64,000 bases of DNA from an uncultured Oscillospiraceae bacterium (GTDB lineage: Bacteria; Bacillota; Clostridia; Oscillospirales; Ruminococcaceae): assembly GCA_934488695.1 (NCBI GenBank), contig CAKSSH010000001.1:1-64000 (forward strand), given 5' to 3'. The translations under genes and the position numbers were made by a program. Shown piece after piece: positions 34,785 through 43,288 of this stretch. How positions within the stretch are numbered: position 1 is the first letter of the stretch; each line of letters opens with the position of its first letter. The notes beneath the pieces were generated by a model. It saw only the letters and a program-made list of their open reading frames with translations, was not told the origin of the DNA and ran no database searches.

Positions 34785-36130
34785 ATTGTAGGTCTGTAAT
34801 TGCCGGCGTTCTATGTTTTGCTCTTTGTATGGGAATGAGCAGCTGTAAGGGCAAAAAAAACACCAGTAGTACGGTTGCGGAAACAGAATCCTCTGTTTCC
34901 GATCAATCGGCGACAGATAAAAATTCGTCAAAAGTTAGCGATATTTCTTCTTTGGACGTTTCTGCCGTGTCCGGAAGCCGTCAAGCAAGCAGTAGTAAAA
35001 AAAATGATAAGGTGTCAAGCAGTAATCCTGTGCCAAGCAGCAAAAAGCCGTCGCAGGCTGCTTCTCAGCTTGACTCCGTGCCGCTGCGGCCGATTGATTC
35101 AGAACGGTATTACGGAAAACAGCTTTTAAAAAAGACGGGAAGTGCTGCCGAAAACGCGGCATACAACGCCTTTGTGGAGCAAATCGGCAATTATCAAAAG
35201 ACGGTTGTTTTTGATTTTGACCTGACGATAGAGGAGGCAAAAAAGGCGTATTCTTACTATCGTGATGACTGGCCGCAGCATTTTTGGCGAGGAAATCAAT
35301 ACCATTTTTCCGCGCGTAATAATAAGGTTGTTACCATGACTTTTTCGGACATAACCGAAACGCCGGACCAGCTCCGGCAGAAGATGCAGCGTGTCACAGC
35401 TCAGGCTGAGGTTATTTTGAGTCAATTGAGCGCGTCAATGAGCGAATTTGAGCGGGAACGGCTGATTCACGATGCGATTATCAATAAGGTTCGATTTGAT
35501 ACGACACTAAAAGCGCCGGATGCGCACGACCTGTACGGCGCACTGGTGAACGGTAAAGCGGTTTGTGAGGGATATGCTGCAGCCTTTCAGTACCTCATGC
35601 GTCAAGCCGGTATTCAATGTATCGTTGCTAAAGGGACGCTTACACAGGGCGGTCAGTCCGTTAACCATGCGTGGAATATGGCGGAGATAGCCGGACAGTT
35701 TTATCATGTGGATGTTACGGCGGATGACCCGGTCATTTCCGGCTTTGACGATGTTTTAAAATTTAATTATTTCAACGTGACACAACAGCGCATCTTGCGC
35801 GATCATACTTTGGAAGACAACGCTTATCCATTGCCGTCCGCCACGTCGGAAAAGTATGAATTTTTTAACCGAAACGAACTGGTTTTTGACACGCTGAGCG
35901 TTGACGCGGTGGCTCGCGCCTATGTATACAGTGTGCGTCACGGCTATGCTTTTGCACATTTGCGACTGGTGAGCGGACGGGCAGAGGAAACGACTGCTTA
36001 TTTGCAGCGTAATTTGTATTCTGTTGTGGATCGTGCTAATGAAATGCTGGGCGAAAAGAAAATTGAGACAAACGGCCAAATTCTTGTGATCACCGATTCG
36101 CTGAACAATATTTGCAGTATAAAGCTGTGA
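34781..36130 (+). CDS. Transglutaminase-like lipoprotein
   Basis: A 449-residue lipoprotein: signal peptide with Cys22 as lipidation site, a long Ser/Lys-rich linker (about 27-98), a helical middle part and a transglutaminase-like cysteine-peptidase domain. The triad is visible: Cys262 in GKAVCEGYAAAF, His296 in NHAWNM and Asp311 in YHVDVTADD. It may cut or cross-link peptides in the cell wall (inference). It overlaps rsmI by four bases, though functional linkage to an rRNA methylase seems accidental. Confidence 0.85.
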   Translation: MNCRSVIAGVLCFALCMGMSSCKGKKNTSSTVAETESSVSDQSATDKNSSKVSDISSLDVSAVSGSRQASSSKKNDKVSSSNPVPSSKKPSQAASQLDSVPLRPIDSERYYGKQLLKKTGSAAENAAYNAFVEQIGNYQKTVVFDFDLTIEEAKKAYSYYRDDWPQHFWRGNQYHFSARNNKVVTMTFSDITETPDQLRQKMQRVTAQAEVILSQLSASMSEFERERLIHDAIINKVRFDTTLKAPDAHDLYGALVNGKAVCEGYAAAFQYLMRQAGIQCIVAKGTLTQGGQSVNHAWNMAEIAGQFYHVDVTADDPVISGFDDVLKFNYFNVTQQRILRDHTLEDNAYPLPSATSEKYEFFNRNELVFDTLSVDAVARAYVYSVRHGYAFAHLRLVSGRAEETTAYLQRNLYSVVDRANEMLGEKKIETNGQILVITDSLNNICSIKL

Positions 36131-36136
36131 CCGGGC

Positions 36137-36165
36137 TTGTTCTTTGCAAAAAAATATGCTACAAT
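36137..36165 (+). promoter_or_regulatory. Promoter for the SLAP-like membrane protein gene
   Basis: TTGTTC (36137-36142) and TACAAT (36160-36165), spacer 17 bases. Confidence 0.65.
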
Positions 36166-36202
36166 ATTTGAAAAATAGTAATTTCGGGACAGGAGAAAAT
36201 TT

Positions 36203-36835
36203 ATGGCAATAAAAAAGAATCAGCAAAACGAAGCGGATATTTTATCCGGAGAGCTGGAGCGGCTGCGGCGCCAGACGGCTGAATTGGACCTTTCCGGCAG
36301 AAAAGCACAGCAGCGAAAAAAGAAACGTGTTGTGCTGCTGTCTGTTCTGACGGCGGTGGTTTTGCTTTCGGCGTTGATCGGTACAGTGATATATCTGAAC
36401 GGACAGAGTGAGGTCAGCTGGGGGCCGAATGTTGCTGCGTCGGAAAGAACCGAAGAAAAGACCGAGGCTCATGAAAAACGGCTTAAAAAAATGGACGCTG
36501 CCATGAAAGAAAACGAGCAGGAGCGGCAGGGGCTTTGCTTTGCCGGGTACGACGCTTTCTTTGATGAAGAGGGAAACCTGATTGTAGACGGGTATTTCCG
36601 TAATTTTACCGGCCATGAGGTTTATAATATCACCGGCAATGTTACGGTGACAACGCCGAACGAGGACAATGTCGGCGCGGCTTATTTTGAGTTTCCGGAG
36701 AAAGAGTTCGGGTCGCTCAAAAGCGGAAAATCTCGCCCGTGGCGACTGATTTTTGAAGATGATTATGTGAATGTTAATATTACAAACCTTTCAAAATTCA
36801 ACATTACAACCGAGTTTGAATACTATCAAAAGTAA
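36203..36835 (+). CDS. Single-pass membrane protein with a SLAP-like domain
   Basis: A 210-residue protein with a charged N-terminal cytoplasmic part, one membrane helix (about 44-66), a Glu/Lys coiled segment (about 80-112) and a C-terminal beta domain. The segment IVDGYFRNFTGHEVYNI with SGKSRPWRLIFEDD resembles the SLAP domain (surface-layer-associated, usually ending SRPWTF). SLAP domain proteins occur with surface-layer or wall systems; none is visible here. Family assignment is moderate. Confidence 0.55.
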   Translation: MAIKKNQQNEADILSGELERLRRQTAELDLSGRKAQQRKKKRVVLLSVLTAVVLLSALIGTVIYLNGQSEVSWGPNVAASERTEEKTEAHEKRLKKMDAAMKENEQERQGLCFAGYDAFFDEEGNLIVDGYFRNFTGHEVYNITGNVTVTTPNEDNVGAAYFEFPEKEFGSLKSGKSRPWRLIFEDDYVNVNITNLSKFNITTEFEYYQK

Positions 36836-36841
36836 AACAAA

Positions 36842-36876
36842 AAGGGATGATTTCCCTCGGGGAAATCATCCCTTTT
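36842..36876. terminator. Bidirectional terminator
   Basis: A 15-bp stem (36842-36856 with 36860-36874) with a 3-base loop and T tracts on both strands, between convergent genes. Confidence 0.9.
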
Positions 36877-36883
36877 GCGGGAC

Positions 36884-37093
36884 TTAGTGAAACCGACACG
36901 GCATGCTGTCCAAAAAGCTTTCGACCGAGTTTATTGCTTTGTCGGCGCCTTTTTTAATGTTCTTTTTGGCGCGGCGATAGGTCTTGGAATTTTGTACGGC
37001 AGGCAACGTTACGGCGCCTAATGCTCCCAGTGTGATGCCGGCGGCCATTCCGATAGCAACGCCTGCAGTCATATTTTTACCTTTCGTTTTCAT
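36884..37093 (-). CDS. Small membrane-associated protein, YtxH-like
   Basis: A 69-residue protein with a Gly/Ala-rich hydrophobic N-terminal helix (about 8-32) and a basic tail with YRRAKKNIKKGADKAINSVESFL. This composition recalls small YtxH-type proteins but no firm family match can be claimed. GGAGCG precedes the ATG at 37093. It is divergent from trmL. Confidence 0.6.
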   Translation of the reverse strand: MKTKGKNMTAGVAIGMAAGITLGALGAVTLPAVQNSKTYRRAKKNIKKGADKAINSVESFLDSMPCRFH

Positions 37094-37173
37094 AAAATCG
37101 CTCCTTTTCTTTAAGACTTTGCTATTATCATATCCCGAAATGTCCGTTTCACTCCCGAGAAAAGAGGAAAATC

Positions 37174-37686
37174 ATGCCGCAATTAAATCTTGTGCTTGTA
37201 GAGCCGCAAATCCCGCAAAATACCGGCAATATTGCACGAACCTGTGCCGTTACCGGCGCCAGATTGCATATTGTAAAGCCAATGGGCTTTACAGTTGATG
37301 ACAAAAAATTAAAACACGCCGGGCTGGATTATTGGCACCTGTTGGACATTACCTATTATGAAAGCTTGGATGATTTTTTAAAACTGCATGCGCAGGACGC
37401 AGAGCGTTTTTATTTTTTCAGCACCAAGTCGCATCGGGTGTACAGCGACGTTGTTTACCCGGACGGGTGTTATCTGTTTTTCGGCCGTGAGGATCGCGGG
37501 CTGCCGGAAACATTGTTATTGCAAAATCGGGAACGCTGTGTCCGTATGCCGATGATTTCGCAGGCACGCAGTTTAAACCTGTCTAACTCGGTTGCAATCG
37601 GGGCGTATGAGGTGCTGCGGCAGTGGAATTTTCCCAATCTTGAGAATTTCGGAACGCTTTTTGACGAAAAAAGCGCTTTTTGTTAA
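37174..37686 (+). CDS. trmL: tRNA (cytidine34-2'-O)-methyltransferase
   Basis: TrmL methylates the wobble ribose of leucine tRNAs. The 170-residue SPOUT protein has the expected knot motifs: LVEPQIPQNTGNIARTC near the start, LFFGREDRGLPE and a final RSLNLSNSVAIGAYE. Length is typical of TrmL. The ATG at 37174 follows AGAGGAAA. It is a single gene ahead of the pgk promoter. Confidence 0.95.
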   Translation: MPQLNLVLVEPQIPQNTGNIARTCAVTGARLHIVKPMGFTVDDKKLKHAGLDYWHLLDITYYESLDDFLKLHAQDAERFYFFSTKSHRVYSDVVYPDGCYLFFGREDRGLPETLLLQNRERCVRMPMISQARSLNLSNSVAIGAYEVLRQWNFPNLENFGTLFDEKSAFC

Positions 37687-37695
37687 AAAAATATC

Positions 37696-37724
37696 TTGCA
37701 AAATTGAGCGGAATGAGATAGAAT
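37696..37724 (+). promoter_or_regulatory. Promoter for the glycolytic genes
   Basis: TTGCAA (37696-37701) and TAGAAT (37719-37724), spacer 17 bases, 50 bases before pgk. Confidence 0.7.
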
Positions 37725-37774
37725 AATTAACGGAGAATCAGAAGTTTGGAAATTGATGGGAAAGGAAGATTTTT

Positions 37775-38968
37775 ATGACGTCTGTAAACAAAAAAACAGT
37801 TGAGGATATTGAGGTCCGCGGTAAGCGGGTGCTGGTCCGCTGTGATTTTAACGTTCCTTTTAAGGACGGAAAGATTTCGGATGATAAACGTATTCGCGGC
37901 GCGCTTAAGACCATTCAATATTTGAAGGATCACGGCGCAAAGGTTATTCTTTGCTCTCATATGGGTCGCCCGAAGGGAGAATTTAACCCGGCTTTTTCAT
38001 TGGCGCCGGTTGCGAAACGTCTTTCGGAGCTGCTCGGCTGTGAGGTCAAGATGGCTAAGGATGTTATCGGAGAGGACGCTCAAAGAATCGTTTCTTCGCT
38101 GCAGGACGGGGAGATCGCCCTGCTTGAAAATGTGCGTTTCCATAAAGAAGAAACTGCAAATGCCCCCGATTTTGCAAAGAAGCTGGCTTCCTTTGCAGAT
38201 ATTTTTGTCAATGACGCTTTTGGTACTGCGCATAGAGCGCACGCCTCCACAGAGGGAGTCTCTCATTACCTGCCCTCAGTTTGCGGTTTCCTGATTCAAA
38301 AAGAAATCAGCATTATGGGCAAAGCGCTCAACGACCCCAAAAGACCCTTTGTGGCTATTCTCGGCGGTGCTAAGGTCTCGGACAAGATTGGTGTTATCAA
38401 CAGCCTGCTTGAGAAGTGCGACACAATCATTATCGGCGGCGGTATGGCGTACACCTTCTTTAAAGCATGCGGTCACGATATCGGCACCTCTATTTGTGAG
38501 GACGATAAAATTGAACTTGCGCGGGATATTATGAAAAAAGCACGCGATAAGGGTGTAAACTTCCTGCTTCCGGTGGATAATGTAATCGGCCGTGAATACA
38601 AAGAGGAAACCACCTATATGCGTATTTATTCCGATTCTATCCCGGACGGTTGGATGGGTCTGGACATCGGCGAAAAGACGCAGGAGCTGTTTGCTAAAAC
38701 GCTGATTGGTGCCGGAACCGTTATCTGGAACGGTCCGATGGGCGTTTCCGAATGGAAGAACTTTGCATCCGGTACAGTATCTGTGGCTCGCGGTGTTGCG
38801 GAAAGCGGCGCCATCTCCATTATCGGCGGCGGCGATTCTGCGGCCGCGGTCGAAAATCTCGGCTTTGCCGATAAGATGACCCATATTTCCACCGGCGGCG
38901 GTGCTTCTCTTGAGTTTTTGGAGGGCTTGGAGCTGCCCGGCATCGCTTGCTTGCAGGATAAAGAATAA
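37775..38968 (+). CDS. pgk: Phosphoglycerate kinase
   Basis: Pgk transfers the acyl phosphate of 1,3-bisphosphoglycerate to ADP. The 397-residue protein has [11 protein letters not shown] (about 20-30), the [10 protein letters not shown] substrate loop, [14 protein letters not shown] and the nucleotide-site [10 protein letters not shown] near 353. Length is normal. It leads a pgk-tpiA-gpmI unit; a perfect hairpin separates it from tpiA. Confidence 0.98.
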   Translation: MTSVNKKTVEDIEVRGKRVLVRCDFNVPFKDGKISDDKRIRGALKTIQYLKDHGAKVILCSHMGRPKGEFNPAFSLAPVAKRLSELLGCEVKMAKDVIGEDAQRIVSSLQDGEIALLENVRFHKEETANAPDFAKKLASFADIFVNDAFGTAHRAHASTEGVSHYLPSVCGFLIQKEISIMGKALNDPKRPFVAILGGAKVSDKIGVINSLLEKCDTIIIGGGMAYTFFKACGHDIGTSICEDDKIELARDIMKKARDKGVNFLLPVDNVIGREYKEETTYMRIYSDSIPDGWMGLDIGEKTQELFAKTLIGAGTVIWNGPMGVSEWKNFASGTVSVARGVAESGAISIIGGGDSAAAVENLGFADKMTHISTGGGASLEFLEGLELPGIACLQDKE

Positions 38969-38973
38969 AAGAG

Positions 38974-38999
38974 CAGGCAGCTTTTTAAAAAGCTGCCTG
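38974..38999 (+). repeat. Perfect 26-bp palindrome between pgk and tpiA
   Basis: CAGGCAGCTTTTT (38974-38986) is followed directly by its exact reverse complement. There is no T tract after it on the plus strand, so it may be an RNA processing or stability element rather than a full terminator. Confidence 0.7.
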
Positions 39000-39022
39000 T
39001 CCGTTTGTCAGGAGGAACTGAA

Positions 39023-39790
39023 ATGAATAAAAAATTGAGAAAAGCTGTCATTGCCGGCAACTGGAAGATGAATAAGACGCCGCGTGAGGCAGCAGCTTTG
39101 GTTTGTGAATTGAAAAAGACCGTTGCCGATGCCGGCTGCGAGGTGGTCATCTGTGTTCCGTTTGTCGATTTGGAAACGGCATTGCGGGAAACGGCCGGAA
39201 CCGAAATTCGGGTCGGTGCGGAAAATTGCCATTTTGAAAAAAGCGGAGCCTTTACGGGCGAAATCTCGGCGGATATGCTGGCGGAAATGGGCGTAGAATA
39301 TGTTATTATTGGCCATTCCGAGAGACGGACCTATTTTGGCGAAACCAATGAAACGGTCAATCTGCGGACACTTGCAGCACTGCGTGCCGGTCTGAAGCCG
39401 ATTGTTTGTGTCGGTGAAACGCTGGAACAGCGCGAGCAGGGAATCACTCGGGAGCTGGTTGCCATGCAGGTGAAAATTGCCTTGCAGGGCGTTACGGCAG
39501 ATGAAATGAAACGGCTGATCATTGCTTATGAGCCTGTTTGGGCTATTGGTACCGGCAAGACGGCAACCAGTGAACAGGCAAACGAGGTCAATGCTTGTAT
39601 TCGAGCAACGGTGGCGGAGCTTTACGGCCAGGCTGTTGCGGATGGTTTGACGGTGCAGTACGGCGGATCCATGAATGCCAAAAATGCAGAGGAGCTGCTG
39701 GCTCAGCCGGATGTTGACGGCGGTTTGATTGGCGGCGCTTCTCTGAAGGCGGAGGATTTTGGTATTATTGTCCGGGCAGCCGGCAAGTAA
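39023..39790 (+). CDS. tpiA: Triosephosphate isomerase
   Basis: TpiA interconverts dihydroxyacetone phosphate and glyceraldehyde 3-phosphate. The 255-residue barrel has the N-terminal AGNWKMNKT, the catalytic His in IIGHSERR, the catalytic Glu in [14 protein letters not shown], and YGGSMN near the end. ATG 39023 is chosen as AGGAGG lies eight bases upstream. It ends 13 bases before gpmI. Confidence 0.98.
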   Translation: MNKKLRKAVIAGNWKMNKTPREAAALVCELKKTVADAGCEVVICVPFVDLETALRETAGTEIRVGAENCHFEKSGAFTGEISADMLAEMGVEYVIIGHSERRTYFGETNETVNLRTLAALRAGLKPIVCVGETLEQREQGITRELVAMQVKIALQGVTADEMKRLIIAYEPVWAIGTGKTATSEQANEVNACIRATVAELYGQAVADGLTVQYGGSMNAKNAEELLAQPDVDGGLIGGASLKAEDFGIIVRAAGK

Positions 39791-39803
39791 AAGAGGTAAA
39801 AAA

Positions 39804-41318
39804 ATGAGTAAAAAACCACTTGTTTTAATGATTTTGGACGGATTCGGGAACGGTCCTGCTAAGGATAATGCCATATATTCTGCAAAAACCCCGAACTTAG
39901 ATCGCCTTTTTCGGGAAAATCCGCTGACAGAGATCGGCGCGTCCGGGGAAAGTGTCGGTCTGCCGGAGGGACAGATGGGAAACAGTGAGGTTGGGCATAC
40001 TAATATCGGTGCCGGCCGGATTGTATACCAGGAGCTGACGAGAATTTCCAAAACTATCCGGGAAGGTAAGCTTGCCCAAAACGAGGCACTTGCCAATGCT
40101 ATGCAGCATGCTGCTGCGAACGGAAATACACTGCATCTGATGGGTCTTTTGTCGGACGGTGGTGTGCACAGCCATCAGGAACATTTGTATGGGCTTTTGG
40201 AAATGGCCAAGTCGTTCGGCGTTCAAAAAGCATATGTACATTGTTTTTTGGACGGACGGGATGTTCCGCCCAAGTCCGGTGCAGAGTACATTGACGCGTT
40301 GCAGCACAAGCTTTCCGAGATTGGAATCGGTGAAATTGCAACTGTCATGGGACGTTATTATGCGATGGATCGTGATAATCGTTGGGAACGGGTTGAAAAA
40401 GCGTATGCCGCCATGGTGTACGGTGAGGGCGTTGTATGTAATGACGCGCATCGGGCAGTTTTAGATTCTTATGCCCGGGACGTGACCGACGAGTTTGTCG
40501 TTCCGACGGTTTGCAACAAAGAGGGCGTTATCCGTCCGCAGGATTCGGTGATTTTCTTTAATTTCCGTCCTGACCGTGCCCGGGAAATCACCCGTACGCT
40601 GGTCGATCCGGATTTTCAGGGATTTGAGCGCCGCGGCGGTGCAGTGCTTCCGCATTTTGTTTGCATGACACAATATGACGCGACCATGCCGAATGTGTCG
40701 GTTGCTTTTTCTCCGCAGTCGCTTAAAAACACATTGGGAGAATACCTTTCTCAGCATGGTATGACACAGCTTCGTATTGCCGAAACCGAAAAGTATGCGC
40801 ACGTGACCTTTTTCTTTAATGGCGGCGTTGAAACAGTTTACAACGGTGAGGATCGCTGCCTTATTGCATCTCCTAAGGTTGCAACCTATGATTTGAAGCC
40901 GGAGATGAGTGCTTTTGAAGTAACGGACAATGTGGTTGAGCGTATTGAAAGCGGAAAATATGATGTTATAATTTTGAATTATGCTAATTGCGACATGGTC
41001 GGTCACACCGGTGTTTTTGAAGCGGCAGTTGCTGCGGTCGAGGCGGTGGACACCTGTGTCGGTCGGGTTGTTGATGCTACACTGAAGATGGGCGGCCGGC
41101 TGTTAATCACGGCCGATCACGGTAACGCTGATCATATGCGCGATGAGGACGGGAAACCGTTTACCGCGCACACCACAAATCCCGTTCCGTTCTGTGTTGT
41201 CGGCGAGGCTTGTAAATTGCGTGATGGCGGAATTTTGGCTGACATTGCGCCGACCATGCTGAAAATGCTGAATCTTCCTCAACCGGCTGAAATGACCGGG
41301 AAAAGCATTATTTTGTAA
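39804..41318 (+). CDS. gpmI: 2,3-bisphosphoglycerate-independent phosphoglycerate mutase
   Basis: GpmI interconverts 3- and 2-phosphoglycerate using two Mn ions. The 504-residue alkaline-phosphatase-superfamily protein has VLMILDGFG at the start, the phosphorylated Ser in [18 protein letters not shown], and the metal-site ITADHGNAD near the end. ATG 39804 is preferred to an earlier codon within tpiA. A terminator follows, so the operon lacks gap and eno. Confidence 0.98.
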   Translation: MSKKPLVLMILDGFGNGPAKDNAIYSAKTPNLDRLFRENPLTEIGASGESVGLPEGQMGNSEVGHTNIGAGRIVYQELTRISKTIREGKLAQNEALANAMQHAAANGNTLHLMGLLSDGGVHSHQEHLYGLLEMAKSFGVQKAYVHCFLDGRDVPPKSGAEYIDALQHKLSEIGIGEIATVMGRYYAMDRDNRWERVEKAYAAMVYGEGVVCNDAHRAVLDSYARDVTDEFVVPTVCNKEGVIRPQDSVIFFNFRPDRAREITRTLVDPDFQGFERRGGAVLPHFVCMTQYDATMPNVSVAFSPQSLKNTLGEYLSQHGMTQLRIAETEKYAHVTFFFNGGVETVYNGEDRCLIASPKVATYDLKPEMSAFEVTDNVVERIESGKYDVIILNYANCDMVGHTGVFEAAVAAVEAVDTCVGRVVDATLKMGGRLLITADHGNADHMRDEDGKPFTAHTTNPVPFCVVGEACKLRDGGILADIAPTMLKMLNLPQPAEMTGKSIIL

Positions 41319-41320
41319 AC

Positions 41321-41359
41321 AAAAAATGAGCAAAAGAAAAACTTTTGCTCATTTTTTTA
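41321..41359 (+). terminator. Terminator of pgk-tpiA-gpmI
   Basis: AAAAAATGAGCAAAAG (41321-41336) pairs with CTTTTGCTCATTTTTT after an A5 loop, ending in a T run. Confidence 0.92.
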
Positions 41360-41367
41360 TCGGGGTC

Positions 41368-41396
41368 TTGATTTTTGCAGCGGCAAAGGATATAAT
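41368..41396 (+). promoter_or_regulatory. Promoter for the Cys/Asp-rich peptide gene
   Basis: TTGATT (41368-41373) and TATAAT (41391-41396), spacer 17 bases. Confidence 0.75.
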
Positions 41397-41431
41397 AGAG
41401 TAAACAGTTTTATTGAACGGAGGTTTTTTCT

Positions 41432-41659
41432 ATGTTGAAAAAAGTTTTGGCCGTGATCGGATTTGTAGCTTTGATTGCCGGAACAGTTGCCGGTGTGCTT
41501 TACTTCTTAAAACTTCGCCGTGAAGACGAAGAGCGTGACGAGTTTGATTTTGACAATTATGATTTTGATGATTGCTGCTGTGACGATTGTGACTGCCCCG
41601 AGGGCTGTGACGAGGATGCCTGCGCAGACGAAAAAAAATCAGAAGATTCGGACAAATAA
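41432..41659 (+). CDS. Small membrane protein with an acidic, cysteine-rich tail
   Basis: A 75-residue protein: one N-terminal membrane helix (about 5-27), a short basic/acidic stretch, then an extremely Asp-rich tail with seven Cys in a 20-residue stretch (DDCCCDDCDCPEGC and on). It has its own promoter, ribosome binding site (ACGGAGG) and terminator, so it is a real gene. The tail could bind metal ions or form disulfides (inference). No named family is recognised. Confidence 0.7.
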   Translation: MLKKVLAVIGFVALIAGTVAGVLYFLKLRREDEERDEFDFDNYDFDDCCCDDCDCPEGCDEDACADEKKSEDSDK

Positions 41660-41665
41660 GCAGTT

Positions 41666-41700
41666 AAAAAGCCGGGACATGAGATGTCCCGGCTTTTTTT
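41666..41700. terminator. Bidirectional terminator
   Basis: AAAAAGCCGGGACAT (41666-41680) pairs with ATGTCCCGGCTTTTT (41684-41698) around GAG. It serves the peptide gene and the convergent deoR-type gene. Confidence 0.92.
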
Positions 41701-41703
41701 ATG

Positions 41704-42393
41704 TCAATTTTCAGTGAGAACAGCTGTCAATTCATTTTCGCTACACAGAATATGCGTTGAGCGTTTGCCGACCTTTTCCCGATCACATAAAAAATAGCTT
41801 TTTCGAGACTGCGGCAGCAAAGCACGACGCAAATGAGTTTCAGCTTCGCTGTAGTCATATACCTTGCCGTCGCAAAAGCCGCTGCTGGAGAAGAAAAAAG
41901 CGTCAAAATAGACACTTTGAGCCATTTTAACCGCCCACTCGCCCGAAAAATTTTTAGAAAGTCGATCATACCGCCCGCCCAAGCAAAATGTCGGGATATC
42001 CAGCTCGGAAAGCAGCTGGCAAAGCTCGGCACCGTAGGTATAAACAACCAATCCTTTTTTGTGTTCAAGATAAGGGGCCATATGCAGGCAGGTCGAGGAT
42101 CCATCAATAAACACAGTGCTGTTTTCCGAAACGAGCTCAGCCGCTTTGCGGGCGATCATGTCCTTAGCACGGTGATTTTTTTGCAGACGCAGCTCAATCG
42201 GGGTGTTGACGTTGCTCCGAATCAGCTCGGCGCCGCCATAGCTGCGCTGTATCAGACCCATTCGCTGAAGCTCGGCCAGCTGACGCCGAATTGTCGACGG
42301 ACTGGTATAGGTTGCGGATGCTAAAAATTTCACTGTGGCAAAGCCGTTTTTTTGAATAAGCCCCACCAATTTATCTATTTGTTCTTCTCTCAT
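41704..42393 (-). CDS. DeoR-family transcriptional regulator
   Basis: A 229-residue repressor with an N-terminal helix-turn-helix (about 5-55, with TSPSTIRRQLAELQRMGLIQRSYGGAEL) and a sugar-phosphate-sensing C-terminal domain (FIDGSSTCLHMAPYL, YDRLSKNFSGEWA). DeoR proteins usually bind a phosphorylated sugar of the pathway they control. ATG 42393 is chosen because the HTH starts there. It is divergent from a three-gene sugar-phosphate operon, the likely target. Confidence 0.92.
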   Translation of the reverse strand: MREEQIDKLVGLIQKNGFATVKFLASATYTSPSTIRRQLAELQRMGLIQRSYGGAELIRSNVNTPIELRLQKNHRAKDMIARKAAELVSENSTVFIDGSSTCLHMAPYLEHKKGLVVYTYGAELCQLLSELDIPTFCLGGRYDRLSKNFSGEWAVKMAQSVYFDAFFFSSSGFCDGKVYDYSEAETHLRRALLPQSRKSYFLCDREKVGKRSTHILCSENELTAVLTEN

Positions 42394-42410
42394 TGTACAC
42401 CTGCACAATC

Positions 42411-42446
42411 GCTCAAAAAACAGCGCAAAAAATGCGCGTTTTGAGC
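42411..42446 (-). repeat. Hairpin in the leader of the deoR-type gene
   Basis: GCTCAAAA (42411-42418) pairs with TTTTGAGC (42439-42446), with an inner GCGC pairing. It lies between promoter and start and may modulate expression of the regulator. Confidence 0.5.
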
Positions 42447-42483
42447 TGTTTTTGTGGAAATATAGCATATTAAGCGCCAAATA

Positions 42484-42522
42484 TTGCGTAATAAATCAAT
42501 TCTGGTATAATGATATCAGAAT
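42484..42522 (+). promoter_or_regulatory. Promoter and inverted-repeat operator of the araD-like operon
   Basis: TTGCGT (42484-42489) and TATAAT (42506-42511), spacer 16 bases. An inverted repeat ATTCTG (42499-42504)...CAGAAT (42517-42522) with an internal TAT/ATA pair spans the -10 box. This is the natural operator candidate for the divergent DeoR-type repressor. Confidence 0.7.
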
Positions 42523-42550
42523 CTATCGGAGCTGTCAAGGAGAAAACAAA

Positions 42551-43288
42551 ATGAGCAAGAACAAAATTCGTTTATTTGCTTTTGATTTGGACGGAACACT
42601 GACACAACACAAGACACCGCTTTCGGCGGAAAATCGCGCAGTTTTGGAAATGCTTGCCCGAAAATTTCATCTTTGCATGGTCGGCGCGGGGATGTGTCGA
42701 CGTATTTATGAGCAGATGGGACGGTTTCCACTGGATATTATCGGGAATTATGGAATGCAAACGGCGTTATACAATGCAGAGAGGGATGTGCTTGAAATTG
42801 TTGAGGATACAACCGTTCCGGCAGATTGTGCAATAATCGAAAAGCGGGTGACCGATCTGCGGGAAAGGCACGGATTTTGTCATTTTTCCGGAGACAATGT
42901 GGAATACCATGCGTCCGGCTGCATTACATTTCCAATTTTAGGGACTGCTGCTGCCGCACCCGACAAGCTTGCCTTTGATCCGGATCGAGCAAAAAGACGG
43001 GCTATTTATGCGGATGTATGCAGTATGTTTCCGGAGTATACGGTGTTTGTGGGCGGTTCTTCTTCCTTTGATATTGTACCGAGGCCGTTTAACAAATACT
43101 ATGCACTGGATCGGTATTGTCAACAAAAAGGGTTTTCGCATAGCGAAGTGGTTTTTGTAGGAGACGATTATGGAATGGGCGGAAATGACGAATCGGTTTA
43201 CCGGTCGGATATTTTGTTTTTAAAAACAGATGATTATCGAAAATTTCCGCAAATTATTCGGCGGTTTTTAGAGGAGGAATCGTTGTGA
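42551..43288 (+). CDS. HAD-IIB phosphatase/mutase related to eukaryotic-type phosphomannomutase
   Basis: A 245-residue HAD enzyme with the nucleophile motif FDLDGTLT (Asp11, Asp13) and motif IV VGDDYGMGGNDESVY (about 203-217). The segment GGSSSFDIVPRPFNKY (168-183) aligns with the GGxxSFDVxPxxWDK part of eukaryotic phosphomannomutase, though the NVSPIGR motif of that enzyme is not evident. It probably acts on a sugar phosphate. It occupies the place of araL, another HAD gene, in an araDLM-like operon. Confidence 0.78.
   Translation: MSKNKIRLFAFDLDGTLTQHKTPLSAENRAVLEMLARKFHLCMVGAGMCRRIYEQMGRFPLDIIGNYGMQTALYNAERDVLEIVEDTTVPADCAIIEKRVTDLRERHGFCHFSGDNVEYHASGCITFPILGTAAAAPDKLAFDPDRAKRRAIYADVCSMFPEYTVFVGGSSSFDIVPRPFNKYYALDRYCQQKGFSHSEVVFVGDDYGMGGNDESVYRSDILFLKTDDYRKFPQIIRRFLEEESL

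Noticed and set aside
39008..40096. Open frame of 362 codons on the minus strand opposite tpiA and gpmI
   Set aside because: Composition rich in Cys/Arg/Ser without domain signs; it lies opposite intact glycolytic genes.
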